From Moniliophthora roreri (taxonomy: Eukaryota > Basidiomycota > Agaricomycetes > Agaricales > Marasmiaceae), in NCBI GenBank assembly GCA_001466705.2, contig LATX02000123.1, positions 620,001 through 684,000 on the forward strand: DNA of 64,000 nt. Direction: 5' to 3'. Below, piece by piece: positions 28,086-41,230 of the stretch (position 1 is its first letter; every line of letters begins with the position of its first letter). The translations under genes were made by a program, and so were the position numbers. Under the pieces are notes generated by a model. The model had not been told where the DNA came from and searched no databases. It was given only the letters and a program-made list of their open reading frames with translations.

Positions 28086-30350
28086 TCATGACCCAAAGCC
28101 GAACATAACACCAACAACAACGATAACACTAAACATTGGCAACACCTCGGGTCGCAGATCCGCAGCCCCATTTTCTTCGCCACTACCGCTCGATGTCGTG
28201 TTGGATCCACCGTTCAAAGGAGGAGCATCAACAGTCTGGTTTGCGGCCGAGGCAACTCTATTTCCATCTTTACTCTCAAAGTCTGAGAAAGAGAGATACT
28301 TCCCATCCGAGTTTTTGGCTGCAACTTGGAAGTAGGTGTACTGTGTTGATCCTGTGTAGGATATTGTCGTCTCGAAATCGGTTTTCGATGTTGTGTTCAA
28401 TGAGATGGCTTCTTGGGGTGAAATAGAGGTAGATCCGAAGAGTTCCCACGTAGCAATTTCGGTGGCGCCATTCCAGCTAGCGAGTACGTCCGTTGAGCCA
28501 CTTGGACTGTTTGAAGAGAATCCTATCGTGGGTGACGTTCGTGGACGACCAGTCCATGGTTGAAGGAACGCTCGGTCTGAAGCAAAAATTAATCTGGATG
28601 ACAGAATTTTATACGATTGCAATGCTCACAATTTTGAACGTCGCCGACACCAAAGTGAACGGCGGTCAGCATATTTCCGTTAGAGTCATACTCGGAATAG
28701 TATGGTCGAGCGCCCCACCTGTGAAACATTGACCCCAAATAATTAGGTTTGACAACTGATATCGAACTTTATGTAGGACTCACCCAACGATTTTGTTGCC
28801 GTTGTCCAACAATTGCACGTTTCCCTGTGATGTAGACACATTCTGCACAAAAGGCAACATTTGTTGGTTCAGCGATACCGTCATATTTGACGTATCGACA
28901 TTCAACATCAGACCTCTAGCGGTAGGTCCATTGACAGCGAAATCAGACGCAGCATTGTCGAAGACACTATGGATTCGGATCTCAGTAAAATTACGTCCAG
29001 GCACTTGTGAGTGAGAAGTAATACCTGATCTCATTAGTCCCATGCCAGCGAGCGTCGTGCTGCCACGAAAACCAAGCGCCGTCTCCGATGGTGAAATTAT
29101 TCTTAGTACCACCTATCCTGTGCACAATCCTCAGAATTACTGATGTTTTGAAGCAAGGACGCGCACCAACCTCCAAATAATATCACCTGATTTGCCGTCA
29201 ACATAGTAAAGGGTATGCGTGTGACGCGCGGATACTAGGTAGTTCCCGGCGCCATCCTTGTCGATACTATTAATATGCTGAACAGCAGAAGAATGGATTA
29301 TTTTTGTGTAACAGGTTCCATTGACACGAAATACGTACAAAATAGTCCCAAGGTTCTTCATTGGTGCCGGAACTGCCTGGACTGGCGAAACCTTCACTGG
29401 GATCGACGTGATCAAGGGAATTCCACGTAAAGAGTTCTTCCCCTGTTACAACATAAATGTCCCATGTGACTAGGATGAAAAAAGAAGGGTCGTATACCTG
29501 ACTCAATGTCGATCTCCTGGAACACCCCCCCAAGGATGAAACCTGGATTAGGTCCTTGAAAGGGCGACAGGTCGCGCGGGGTCGTAACGTAGGCGGTCAT
29601 GATTGCCGTATTTGCGTCAGTGATGACAACCTAGATGGAGACGAGACTCAGTCATGGCCGTAGTCACCGGGCTCGATGGGCTGGCACTTACATCGTGGAA
29701 ATCAGAAAGTACATCGTTCAGATTGACGGTGGTGCTAGACCAAGAAATTTTCAGCCGAGCAAAGAGTCGGACTCAAGAAAGGATGACCAACAAGTTCGCC
29801 ACAATATCATAACTTTGGTTGAGGAGGAGGTTATGTCCAAAACCATAGCCAGCTAGCAAAAATTGACCCGTCCATAGCAGAAGATGATCCTTGTTCTGGT
29901 ATTTGACTTTGTGAAAGGTCATGGTTTCTCCAAATCCCGAGCCTGACCAAACCATAATTCCATCTCGGTTCGAAATGACAGCGCCGGGCTGGGTCACGGA
30001 TGTACCTGTAGATTGAAGCTGGACTTGGTTGCGGCTGATGTTGCAGTGCGACCAACACACCTCTGGGAGCCATGAAGATCATTCCAGAAGTTTCAGTCTC
30101 CGCCGTGGTGTCGTTGCTTTGTTCAACAATGTTCCATTGCACGCTGTATTGGCATTAGGCTCACGGTGTAACATATTCTGGATGGTGAAATAACTTACGG
30201 TTGGAAGTTTGCAGCTTGAAAAGATTGAGCAGGGCTGGGTCCTAAAGCACCATTCTCGTAGTCACTATTTTCGAAGAAGGCTTGTTCTGCGCATGCCAAC
30301 AAGACGAGAGACGAAACGACGAGAAACCACCGCGTAGAAAGACCCTTCAT
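28086..30350 (-). CDS. Arylsulfotransferase-like protein (ASST family, fungal type)
   Basis: Member of the fungal Arylsulfotran_2-type family, related to PAPS-independent sulfotransferases with a beta-propeller fold; substrates in fungi are unknown. The protein starts MKGLSTRWFLVVSSLVLL, a signal peptide. Conserved blocks in order include NPGFILGGVFQEID, FTWNSLDHVDPSEGF, HINSIDKDGAGNYLVSARHT, LYYVDGKSGDIIWRLGG, FSWQHDARWHG, NVQLLDNGNKIVGWG and SYTGSTQYTYFQVAAKNSDG. The conserved His residues of HINS and QHDARWH correspond to the family's active-site region. The C-terminus ends in a hydrophobic segment (MFSVIVVVGVMFGFGS) after a Ser/Gly-rich stretch, suggesting a membrane or GPI anchor. About ten introns. 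A decayed relative lies 1.1 kb upstream of its start. Confidence 0.87.
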
Positions 30351-31439
30351 TCCTGAAGTATGAGTGCGTAAGGGAGGAAAAGCCTCGGACGGAGAGGCAA
30401 CTGTTCGAATGTTGATCCATACTTAAGTAGGTCGTGTGCGTATGTGAACATCATGATGGTTATAAGATGAGATTTTTCTTCTGGGAAACCGGTCACCTTA
30501 AGCGGAATTTGCGTGACGTCACGATTCTATTTTTCGAAGCCAGAGTCCAAACCAAGTGCTGTAAAGCCACCGCAAGGAATTGCTATGGGACCGTGCTCCA
30601 TATTCGATCCCAGACTCACGTCAACCACGAAGCACTACTGCGACTTGATGCGCATGGGATCAAAATACACGGCAGCAAGCACTGCGAGGCATACCGCCCT
30701 TGATCCAACCGCCCTTGATTTAACCGCGATGGCGCGGAACTGCTCTTGGTGCTTCGAATGGAAAAGCCAAGTTCCATGTATTCATCGGTTGATGCCCGCA
30801 AGAAAAGATTGTGCATTGTTTCCGCAAGTGTGTCATATACTGAAGCCGGATTTCGTACATGTAACGGGATGCCCTGCGTCAGGAATCGAGAGATGTTACA
30901 TAGTGATGACCAGCTCCCATAGCAGCATAGTAGAGGAGCAGAGAACGTTCGAGTCTGCAGTCTCCATGATGAAGTTAGCCTCAGAAGGAAACGCTGATAG
31001 AAGCCTGGTCCAAGTCCGAGGTGATTCGGGGTCATGATGCATGATGCATCACAAGTCCCTGGTAGTTTTCGCGAGCCATCATTCTGGACGATTGAGTCGT
31101 GAAGCGTTCCCGTCATGTGGTCGTTCCAAGCAATTACATCCGCAACTAGTGTCCAAAGTCAGCTTCTGCTGCTCGTTCCCAGCGAAGAAAACACACCTAA
31201 TATCTCTCAACCAAGCTACGGATGTCCATAAAGACCCCGCTCCCAAGTTTTGATTTGAAAAAAAGACAAGTTTCAATCATAAAATGTGTTGGGAGGCGGA
31301 GCAGGTGGCAACATGGTGGTCACGAAGAGGAGACAGCGGGTAAAAAATTCAAATTAACGCGTTTATGAAGGGTCGTCATAAGCTACTGTAGATGCAGACA
31401 TCTTGGAACATGATATCGATAGTATAGATACTTCCTCTT
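30351..31439. other. Upstream region of the arylsulfotransferase-like gene
   Basis: Two long overlapping ORFs (30513-31037 on + and 30616-31116 on -) are in opposite strands over the same bases, have no splice links and resemble no family, so I do not call them. A small palindromic direct repeat, ATGATGCATGATGCATCA, lies at about 31035-31052. Confidence 0.45.
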
Positions 31440-31790
31440 GCTTTCGACGGTGGAGCATCCAGGGTCTGGCTCGCAGGTGCTTGCGATTTTAGTGCCACTG
31501 TAGTGCCATCTAAGCCCAAGAGATCGGAATTAAGCCAGGTATGTCAGAAATTTGCCGTGTTTTTTAACCGCTGCCATTTAGTGCTGCCGCATGGCCATTT
31601 GAAAGTACGTGTAAGCTTCTTCGCCAGTATACGAGATAGTGATCTCAAAGTCAGTTTTTGGCGTAGTGGTCAGGAAACTCCAGCTCAACGGGTGCCTCTG
31701 CAGTAGAACCGAAGAGCTCCCAAGGTAACGATTTCTGTTGCGCCATGATTCCAGCTAGCAAACACATTGCGCTGTTTCAAGTTCCAACGA
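31440..31790 (-). pseudogene. Relic of an arylsulfotransferase C-terminal region
   Basis: The DNA is clearly homologous to 28220-28495 of the intact gene and in the same orientation. Compare CCGAAGAGCTCCCAAGG (here) with CCGAAGAGTTCCCACGT, and TTCCAGCTAGCAAACAC with TTCCAGCTAGCGAGTAC. On the minus strand the relic still reads SWNHGATEIVTLG, ELFGSTAEAPVELEF and DFEITISYTGEEAYTYFQ, but in different frames with extra bases between them. No start, signal peptide or propeller part was found, though weak similarity may continue to about 32000. It is probably a tandem duplicate truncated and then decayed. Confidence 0.8.
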
Positions 31791-32069
31791 GTTGTACCAC
31801 ACTTACCTGACGTCGATGTTCGAATCACCCCTGATTACAGATTGAAATTGAAAAACTTAGCGAAACAGCGAGCGCGGTAACGTTACAAGTTTACAACAAC
31901 AATATATACATTGCGATCCTGCCTGACTCTGTGTGACTTCAACGGCGAGCGTAACCTGTGCGGAAGGTTCCCTGGTTTATAGTGACTCGACCATTCGCTA
32001 TTCAGTGGCATCTGATGACCAGCTTTGATCCTCTGCAGGGAAACGTCTGGGCAAAATTACACAATCCAT

Positions 32070-35086
<3,017 letters not shown>

Positions 35087-35447
35087 TGTCAAAGAATAAG
35101 ATGGATGGTGATTGCGAGCATGTGACAAACCGAAAACTGATGGCGAATCTCATTCTTCGTCCTCGCGATCAAAAACCTTAAGGCAAGGAAGATGTATGAG
35201 GAAGATGTATGCATTTACTTATTTATGATCTAGTGATACACATGCAGGAGCCTACTATGATTACAATCATCTTCGCAAAAGCCAGTTTTTCTGCAGGAAG
35301 GAGTGATTAACATTGGGAACGCCGGAAACTAGGGCAAGAACGACTTACATATAGGCCGGAATTTATAAGTATACGGCGGAGCTATCTAATATGCACTTGA
35401 GTCAGCATCGTTGACCATGGAGAATCTTTCTGCTGCTCACCATTCAT

Positions 35448-37006
35448 CTAGAACGTAGAGCCGATGGGACCAAACTTGATGTTAGAGAAATGGACGGTGG
35501 CATCAGGGCTATTGGCTTGAAGTTCGGGGGGAACGCCACTCGATCTATCATATGGTCCTCTCGATACACCTTTCAAAAGAACATGTTAGACATGTATCAC
35601 ATAACGAAAGCAAAAACCGACCAAGTTCAGATGGGTCTTTCTCAAGGGGGTAGTCAGAGTCGAGCCAGAGCATGCGAGCGGCGTGATCAGCCCAAATACT
35701 CATGACCAATACATGTCCCCTTCCAAGAGAGGCACCCATATCGGCAAGACCCCCATTGTCAACAAAATAGGTGTTGTCACCAAATGCAGCTTTCTGGTTG
35801 GCGCAGAATTTGTCAGTGATGGAATCATACTCAGCCATTCCAGCCACGTTGGTCTTCGAGTGTTGGATGACCTGGCCGTTTTGAACATAAAGACGACGAA
35901 TCTCGGAGAGAGTTCCGGTGGTGGAGTTATTGTCAGTGAGGAATTGGGTCACGACGGTGATCTTTGAGTTCGTATCGACAGTCTTGCCAGGGCCGAGGAA
36001 GGATTGGTCATCCATGCGGAAAGAGTTGAAGTCGCAACCGTCCTTGTCGCAAACGCCGTCGTATCTGTTATCGCCGTCGCCACACTCGATACCCTCGCAT
36101 CGGTACTGGCCTCCAGAGATACCCTGGCAAATGTGGGGGGTATATGCGGCAGAGATGGAGTTGGCTTCCCAAATGTCCATCTCACGGCAGCAAGCACCGT
36201 ACTTGCCGGTGCCAGCGTTTTCGTCGGCCTCGGAAGGCTCTCAGCCTTCAGAGTTGGCCTATCAGACTATCAGTGACGAACAGCACGGGAAGTCACATCT
36301 TACTCACTTCACCACCAATAAATTTGATGTCGTGAGGACACTGGGTGTCACAGTATCCAGTACCATATTTCGCACTGGCTTTGTTTCCTGGCTGAGATGA
36401 CAATCCACCATCGGCTTCTATTTCCACGAAATAGAGTGCTCCGTTGAGACCACAAGGAAGGGCAGACATATCCACATCAAATGTGAATTCCTTGTTGAGC
36501 AAGTTGAACATCTGGTATCCCGAATCGGATTTGTCCATCAAGTAAACACGAGAGCCGACGTTGGTAGAGTAAAGTCCGTTTGTAACAAACAAACTTCAAG
36601 CTGAGCTCATTTCCGGATGTGGTGATGCCGTGGGTACCGCTAGCCTATAGTCCGCGCCGTCGAGAGCACAGTTCTGTGCGCATGTTACACCATCTGGGCA
36701 CAAGGAAGTGTCCCAAGTGTTGTCCGTGTAGCAGTTATTGCTTCCACTACGCGATGTCAGCGTTTTCAAGGAGAGAGAGTAGTAATAGTACCTGGTAGAA
36801 TGCAACCATCCAATTGGAATCCAACACAACCGAGGCTTGCTTGGTGGTGCAGCTGCCGCCTTCGCTACATTCCTGCCAACATACCTGAACTGACACGTTA
36901 GAATACAGTCCAAAAGAGTGGAATAGTGGCTCTCTACGCACCAACTTGCTGTCCAATAACCCCGACAGCAAGGAGAGCGAAAGAGATGAGTGGTTTTGGG
37001 TAACAT
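35448..37006 (-). pseudogene. GH7 cellobiohydrolase pseudogene
   Basis: Full-length GH7 homologue with five visible lesions, all in the 5' half. (1) The ATG at 37004-37006 is out of frame with a perfect signal peptide ([16 protein letters not shown]) by one extra base in the A run at 36994-36997. (2) The NWRWLH block loses two bases near 36808-36812. (3) About five extra bases follow DGADY near 36640-36645. (4) A 4-base duplication lies at 36585-36596 after LSLKFV. (5) A conserved Trp codon became TGA at 36241-36243 in EGWEPSE. The small exon encoding the ETHPKLT segment also seems absent. In contrast, the 3' half is clean: [10 protein letters not shown] (catalytic ExDxxE), [28 protein letters not shown] and a spliced C-terminus [11 protein letters not shown] before TAG (35448-35450). 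No CBM1. Confidence 0.9.
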
Positions 37007-37054
37007 GTCAATAACCAGTGAGAACCGATGCAGTTCTCGTTGCTAACACAGTGG

Positions 37055-37062
37055 CTTATATA
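37055..37062 (-). promoter_or_regulatory. TATA box of the GH7 pseudogene
   Basis: TATATAAG on the minus strand, about 50 bases upstream of the former start codon (37006). It is similar in distance to the TATA of the intact copy, so the promoter core may survive. Confidence 0.55.
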
Positions 37063-37779
37063 TCCACATGAATCGGGGAAACTGGGCTCTGAAAATTTGG
37101 CGTACTAGCGATCCTAACGACCGCAGGCCGACGAATGCAAGCCTCGTTTCCTATGATTCCAAGCAAATGCAAGGGTCGCAGGAAAGCGTAATACCAAGGA
37201 TTATCCGTTTCCAAGATAGTGAAGAGTCGCCGACCATATATCCGACAGGCCATGAGCTAAAGGAGCGTAGTGGATGAGCTTAGCGCAGAGGGGACTTGGC
37301 AAAACCTACTGACTCTGCAATTGAATCACATCTTCAGATCCGTCCATACACGGTTAAAATGAACTTTTGGCTGCAAATTTCACGGTCTAGTAGTAGTGAC
37401 TGTATCCTGTCCGTTCGAGGATACGATACGATAGCACCATTTGCGATAAGACAGCGAGGACGCATGTGTATCCAGTGACATCATGGCAGATTGAGTACTT
37501 GACACGATTTGTATGTTTTTGAATTCATTAAGGGAGTTGGATCTTCTGTTCCTGAAGGCGTCGCTGTCATATATGTAGACGAAATTCATCCTAGTATGAG
37601 TTTAGAATTGGACACAGCTCCGTTTCAACTTGGGAAGGGTCTTCCACTCGACTGCTACGAAGTTCAGGTTACTAGAGGTAGAGCGCGACGGGGTTTAGTA
37701 CTCACATCAATCTCTCGTTCTCTGAAGCCCCCATATTACCCATAAGTCCATCAGTCACCAAACGATGCATGCAGCTCTT
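37063..37779. other. Intergenic, no gene seen
   Basis: Upstream region of the GH7 pseudogene. Short ORFs (37068-37277, 37509-37745) have no recognisable product. No homology to the promoter of the intact GH7 gene was noticed. Confidence 0.45.
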
Positions 37780-38268
37780 TTGCTCTGGGCCTTGACGCCC
37801 CACAACTGAGTGCTCAGAGCGGACACTTGCCAACCCGGGACAAGGTTAGCCTGGCTAGCCACTCTTTCTCACCAGAAGAGTCGTTCTTCTGATGGGACAA
37901 GGTGAGTCGGTATGCCGCTGGGCGGAAATTTGTCGGGTCGGTTTTCAACTTGTCTACTCGTCGACGTTATCCAGAGCTCTTGGGATGGTCGCTTCAGATA
38001 TGGATCTAGTATGTAAATCTGGCTCTCTTTCATGAGGAGCCTACCGCGGAAAAGCATGGTCCAGGCCGCGAGTCGGGCAAATATGTAAGTCACATGATCG
38101 TCGTCGTCACAAGAGGGTATCATTGCCAAAGCTTTGTACGTGGTACAGTAGGAGTAAACTAAGGACAAATGCTTTCAATTCGCGAATACAAAACATCCCC
38201 AACATTAAACAGAGTTCATCTATAAATCTGATCAGTACGGCAACACGCGCTAGTCAAGTAACACTTAC
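37780..38268 (-). repeat. 3' flank of GH7 copy, inverted duplicate of 767-1470
   Basis: Read on the minus strand from the stop codon, this segment begins GTAAGTGTTACTTGACTAGC and continues through AATGTTGGGGATGTTT, then GACAAGTTGAAAACCGACCC and TCCGCTCTGAGCACTCAGTT. Each piece has a counterpart in the same order downstream of the GH7 gene at the left edge. The duplication therefore extended about 0.5-0.7 kb beyond the coding region. Confidence 0.75.
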
Positions 38269-39976
38269 TTAGTGACTATAAGTCGATCCAATGGGGCCGT
38301 ATTTAATGTTGGAGTAGATGACAGTCGCATCTGGGTGCTGCGATTCCACTGTCTTAGGGTCGCCGCTGTCTGATGAGCATGTGCCTCTTGCAACACCTAC
38401 GAGTTTTAAGAAAAATGCGTTTAGAGAGGTATATCCGTTACGATGAAAGCAAAAAACCAACCTGGAGTAGAAGCATCCTTGTCGAGAGGGTAGTTGGAGT
38501 CGAGCCACAACATCTCGGCCTCGTGGTCGTCCCAAAGACTCATGACAAGAGTCATACCCTTGGCAAAGGCGTTACCCATAGCAGTCAAACCACCCCTGTC
38601 AGCAAAGGAGGGAGTGTCACCGAAAGCCTTCTTCTGATCCGCGCAGAACTGGTCGGTGATTGAATCGTAGGCGCTCATGCCAGAGATGCTGGTCTTCGAG
38701 TTCTGGATAACTTTTCCGTTTTGAACGTAGAGACGACGGATCTCCTTAAGGGTTCCGGACGTAGAGTTGTTACTGGTGATAAACTGAGTAACGACGGTGA
38801 ACTTGGAGTTGGTGTTGACAGTCTTGCCCGGACCGAGGAAGTTCTTGTCTCCCATACGGAAGGAGTTGAAGTCACAACCATCCTTATCGCAAATACCGCC
38901 ATATCTGTTATCGCCATCACCACAGTCATTTCCTAGGCAATCGAGTTATTTCCCAAGAATCGCAGAGATGAAAAACGACAAGTACCTGAGCAACGAGTCT
39001 GTCCACCGTTGGTGTTACGGCAAACGTGTGGAGTGTAAGCAGCAGCATTGTTGTTGGCTTCCCAGATATCCATCTCATTGCAGCAAGCACCATATTGTCC
39101 CTTTCCGGCGTTTTCGTCATTGGGGGATGGCTCCCAGCCTGCTACGTTGGCCTGAATATGTCGTGAGCAGGGGATAGCTCTTAAGATATAGATTCTCTTA
39201 CCTCGCCGTTGATGAACTTGATGTCGTGAGGGCACTGAGTATCACAGTATCCAGTACCATATTTCGCACCGGCCTTGTTATTTCCAGCGACACCACCATC
39301 GGCAGCCATGGACACGAAGTAGAGAGCACCGTTGAGACCGCAAGGCAAATTCGACATGTCAACGTCGAACGTAAATTCTTGGTTAAGTAAGTTGAATTGC
39401 TGGTATTTGGAGTCGGAGGAATCCATCAAGTAGACACGAGAACCAATGTTCGTGGAATATGGACCGTGCGTAACGAACTTGAGTGTGAGGGCGTTTCCGG
39501 ATGTGGTGATACCATAGGTACCACTGTAATCGGCACCATCAAGAGCGCAGTTCTTTGCGCAAGTTGCACCATCAGGGCAGAGACTAGTGTCCCATTCATT
39601 TCCTGTGTAGCAGTTGGTCGAGCCAGAAGTCGTGTGCAACCAACGCCAGTTGGAATCGAGTACTATTTTTTAAAAACTCAGCGCTAGAACATAATATGCA
39701 GTAAGTGTTACCCACCTACGGAGCCCTGTTGAGTTTGGCAACTACCTCCAGCAGAGCACTTCTGGTACCTACTAGTGTGTCAGAAAAGAAATAATCAGGA
39801 AAAAAAGGACGACCGACGTGAGTTTGGGGTGTGTCTCAGTAGTGAGAGTGCCTATGTTTCGCCAAAGTGAGCGCGCTAGATGACAACAAGAAGCAAAAAT
39901 AATGCGCACCAGCTTGCTGGGCACTAGCGTCGATAGCAAAAAGAGCTAGGGAGAGGAGGGAGGCCTTAGGGAACAT
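38269..39976 (-). CDS. GH7 cellobiohydrolase, complete
   Basis: Secreted reducing-end cellobiohydrolase (Cel7 family), catalytic domain only. The signal peptide [19 protein letters not shown] starts at the ATG 39974-39976. Exon 1 is 39910-39976, and a 34-nt exon at 39818-39851 encodes the conserved ETHPKLT segment. Further exons give [54 protein letters not shown], then [13 protein letters not shown] with the catalytic ExDxxE residues, [29 protein letters not shown] and finally [14 protein letters not shown] with TAA at 38269-38271. Numerous Cys pairs fit the GH7 fold. There is no linker or CBM1. It is the close paralogue of the partial gene at 1-766 and sits just upstream of the pseudogene on the same strand. 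Expression is presumably induced by cellulose; that is inference. Confidence 0.96.
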
Positions 39977-40026
39977 TGTAGCAGATACCTGGGCAACCGA
40001 TGAGGAAATGTGCTCTTCAATACTGG

Positions 40027-40034
40027 CTTTTATA
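40027..40034 (-). promoter_or_regulatory. TATA box of the complete GH7 gene
   Basis: TATAAAAG on the minus strand, 51-58 bases upstream of the start codon at 39976, in the usual position for strongly inducible cellulase genes. Confidence 0.65.
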
Positions 40035-41230
40035 CCGATATCACTAGAACTCGTGCCAAACACCGTAGCCGACCCAAGGTGTGAATGGAACTCTGCACAT
40101 CGAACAGCAACATGCCCAACATGACCTTGCAACCGAAGTGTGACCGTGCAGTGTATTGATCTAATTGCAGGGAACAATACTTTGTAGCGCTGAAACAGAC
40201 TGTGACCCGTCGAAAAATGCGAGCTGTGCCTCACTCATGACCTTGCCAAATTTTGAGGTAGATGTTCGGATCCTACCTGTGAATACAAAGTCAGCATCAC
40301 TTCGGAAAATTTAACGTGCTGAGACGTACGAGCTGGGCTTCATGCGACCTCATCCGACATTTGGCTCGACTCGACATGCTGATTGACACCGCAATAGGAC
40401 TAGAACGCAAAATGAATAACGAATTCGCCGAACAAAAACGAGTTGTCGCGGAGTTAAGTTATGATTTGATGGACGTCACTCTTCAAAGTTGAGGGGGGAG
40501 GAAACGGAACGACTAGGGTCTATGTGAGGGCACAGAAGGAGGTTGAAAATGTCGACAAAGGATCCATATACCTGCGGTACTTGTTTATCTGGCGGACGCA
40601 ATGCAGGCAATCATAGGGTGGAGCTCCTGCGATTAGACTAGGTGATGCCCAAAACGATCTGTGGACCATGTGCGAAAGTAATAACCCCCGAGGTCCGGAA
40701 CAGCTAGCATTTTTCCTGTTACCGTTGACCTGTCCGACGTTGAACCGCGGATATTCCAGCACATGTTTTCGGTTCCTCACCTCATTGGTACAGTCAAGTT
40801 CTGCTTCCCTTCTCAATAGCATCCCCATCCTCACGAAGGATCAAACATCTGCCAGTTTGAATGTCATCGCGGTCATCGCGGTGACTGTTGGTTGAAGAGG
40901 TACTGACCGTGGGAAACACCGGAGTGCTCAACGACCTGTGGAGAGTGGCTTGTGAGGTGGGGGAGAGGGTAGGACATAAGGCAAGGTGTATCCAAGGTTA
41001 AGACTAACAGACTGGGCAGAAACCAAGTCTCAGCAGTAGCCAATACGACCCTGGGGCCGTAGTAAGCGCAGATGGTTGAACGCCTTTGTAATTCGCAAAA
41101 ACGCGTTCAACCGTGCTCCGTCCACAGGATACAAGCAAACAGGTCTGAACATGCAAGATATGCTAACACTACATAACAGAATGTCCAAGAAAGCAAAGAT
41201 GAGGCCAAATCCCATACAGGTAGGTAATCA
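40035..41230. other. Intergenic: GH7 promoter and MSH2 3' flank
   Basis: About 1.2 kb with no gene I can support. The nearest ~400 bases are the likely regulatory region of the GH7 gene. Opposed short ORFs at 40520-40834 (-) and 40668-40895 (+) overlap and are not convincing. Confidence 0.5.

Noticed and set aside
30513..31116. Long opposed ORFs (174 aa on +, 166 aa on -) upstream of the arylsulfotransferase-like gene
   Set aside because: They overlap on both strands, have no splice partners, no signal or domain and no family resemblance; expected by chance at this base composition.
36293..36592. Separate small GH7-like gene starting at [11 protein letters not shown]
   Set aside because: It is an internal piece of the pseudogene that appears to start only because of the upstream 4-base duplication.
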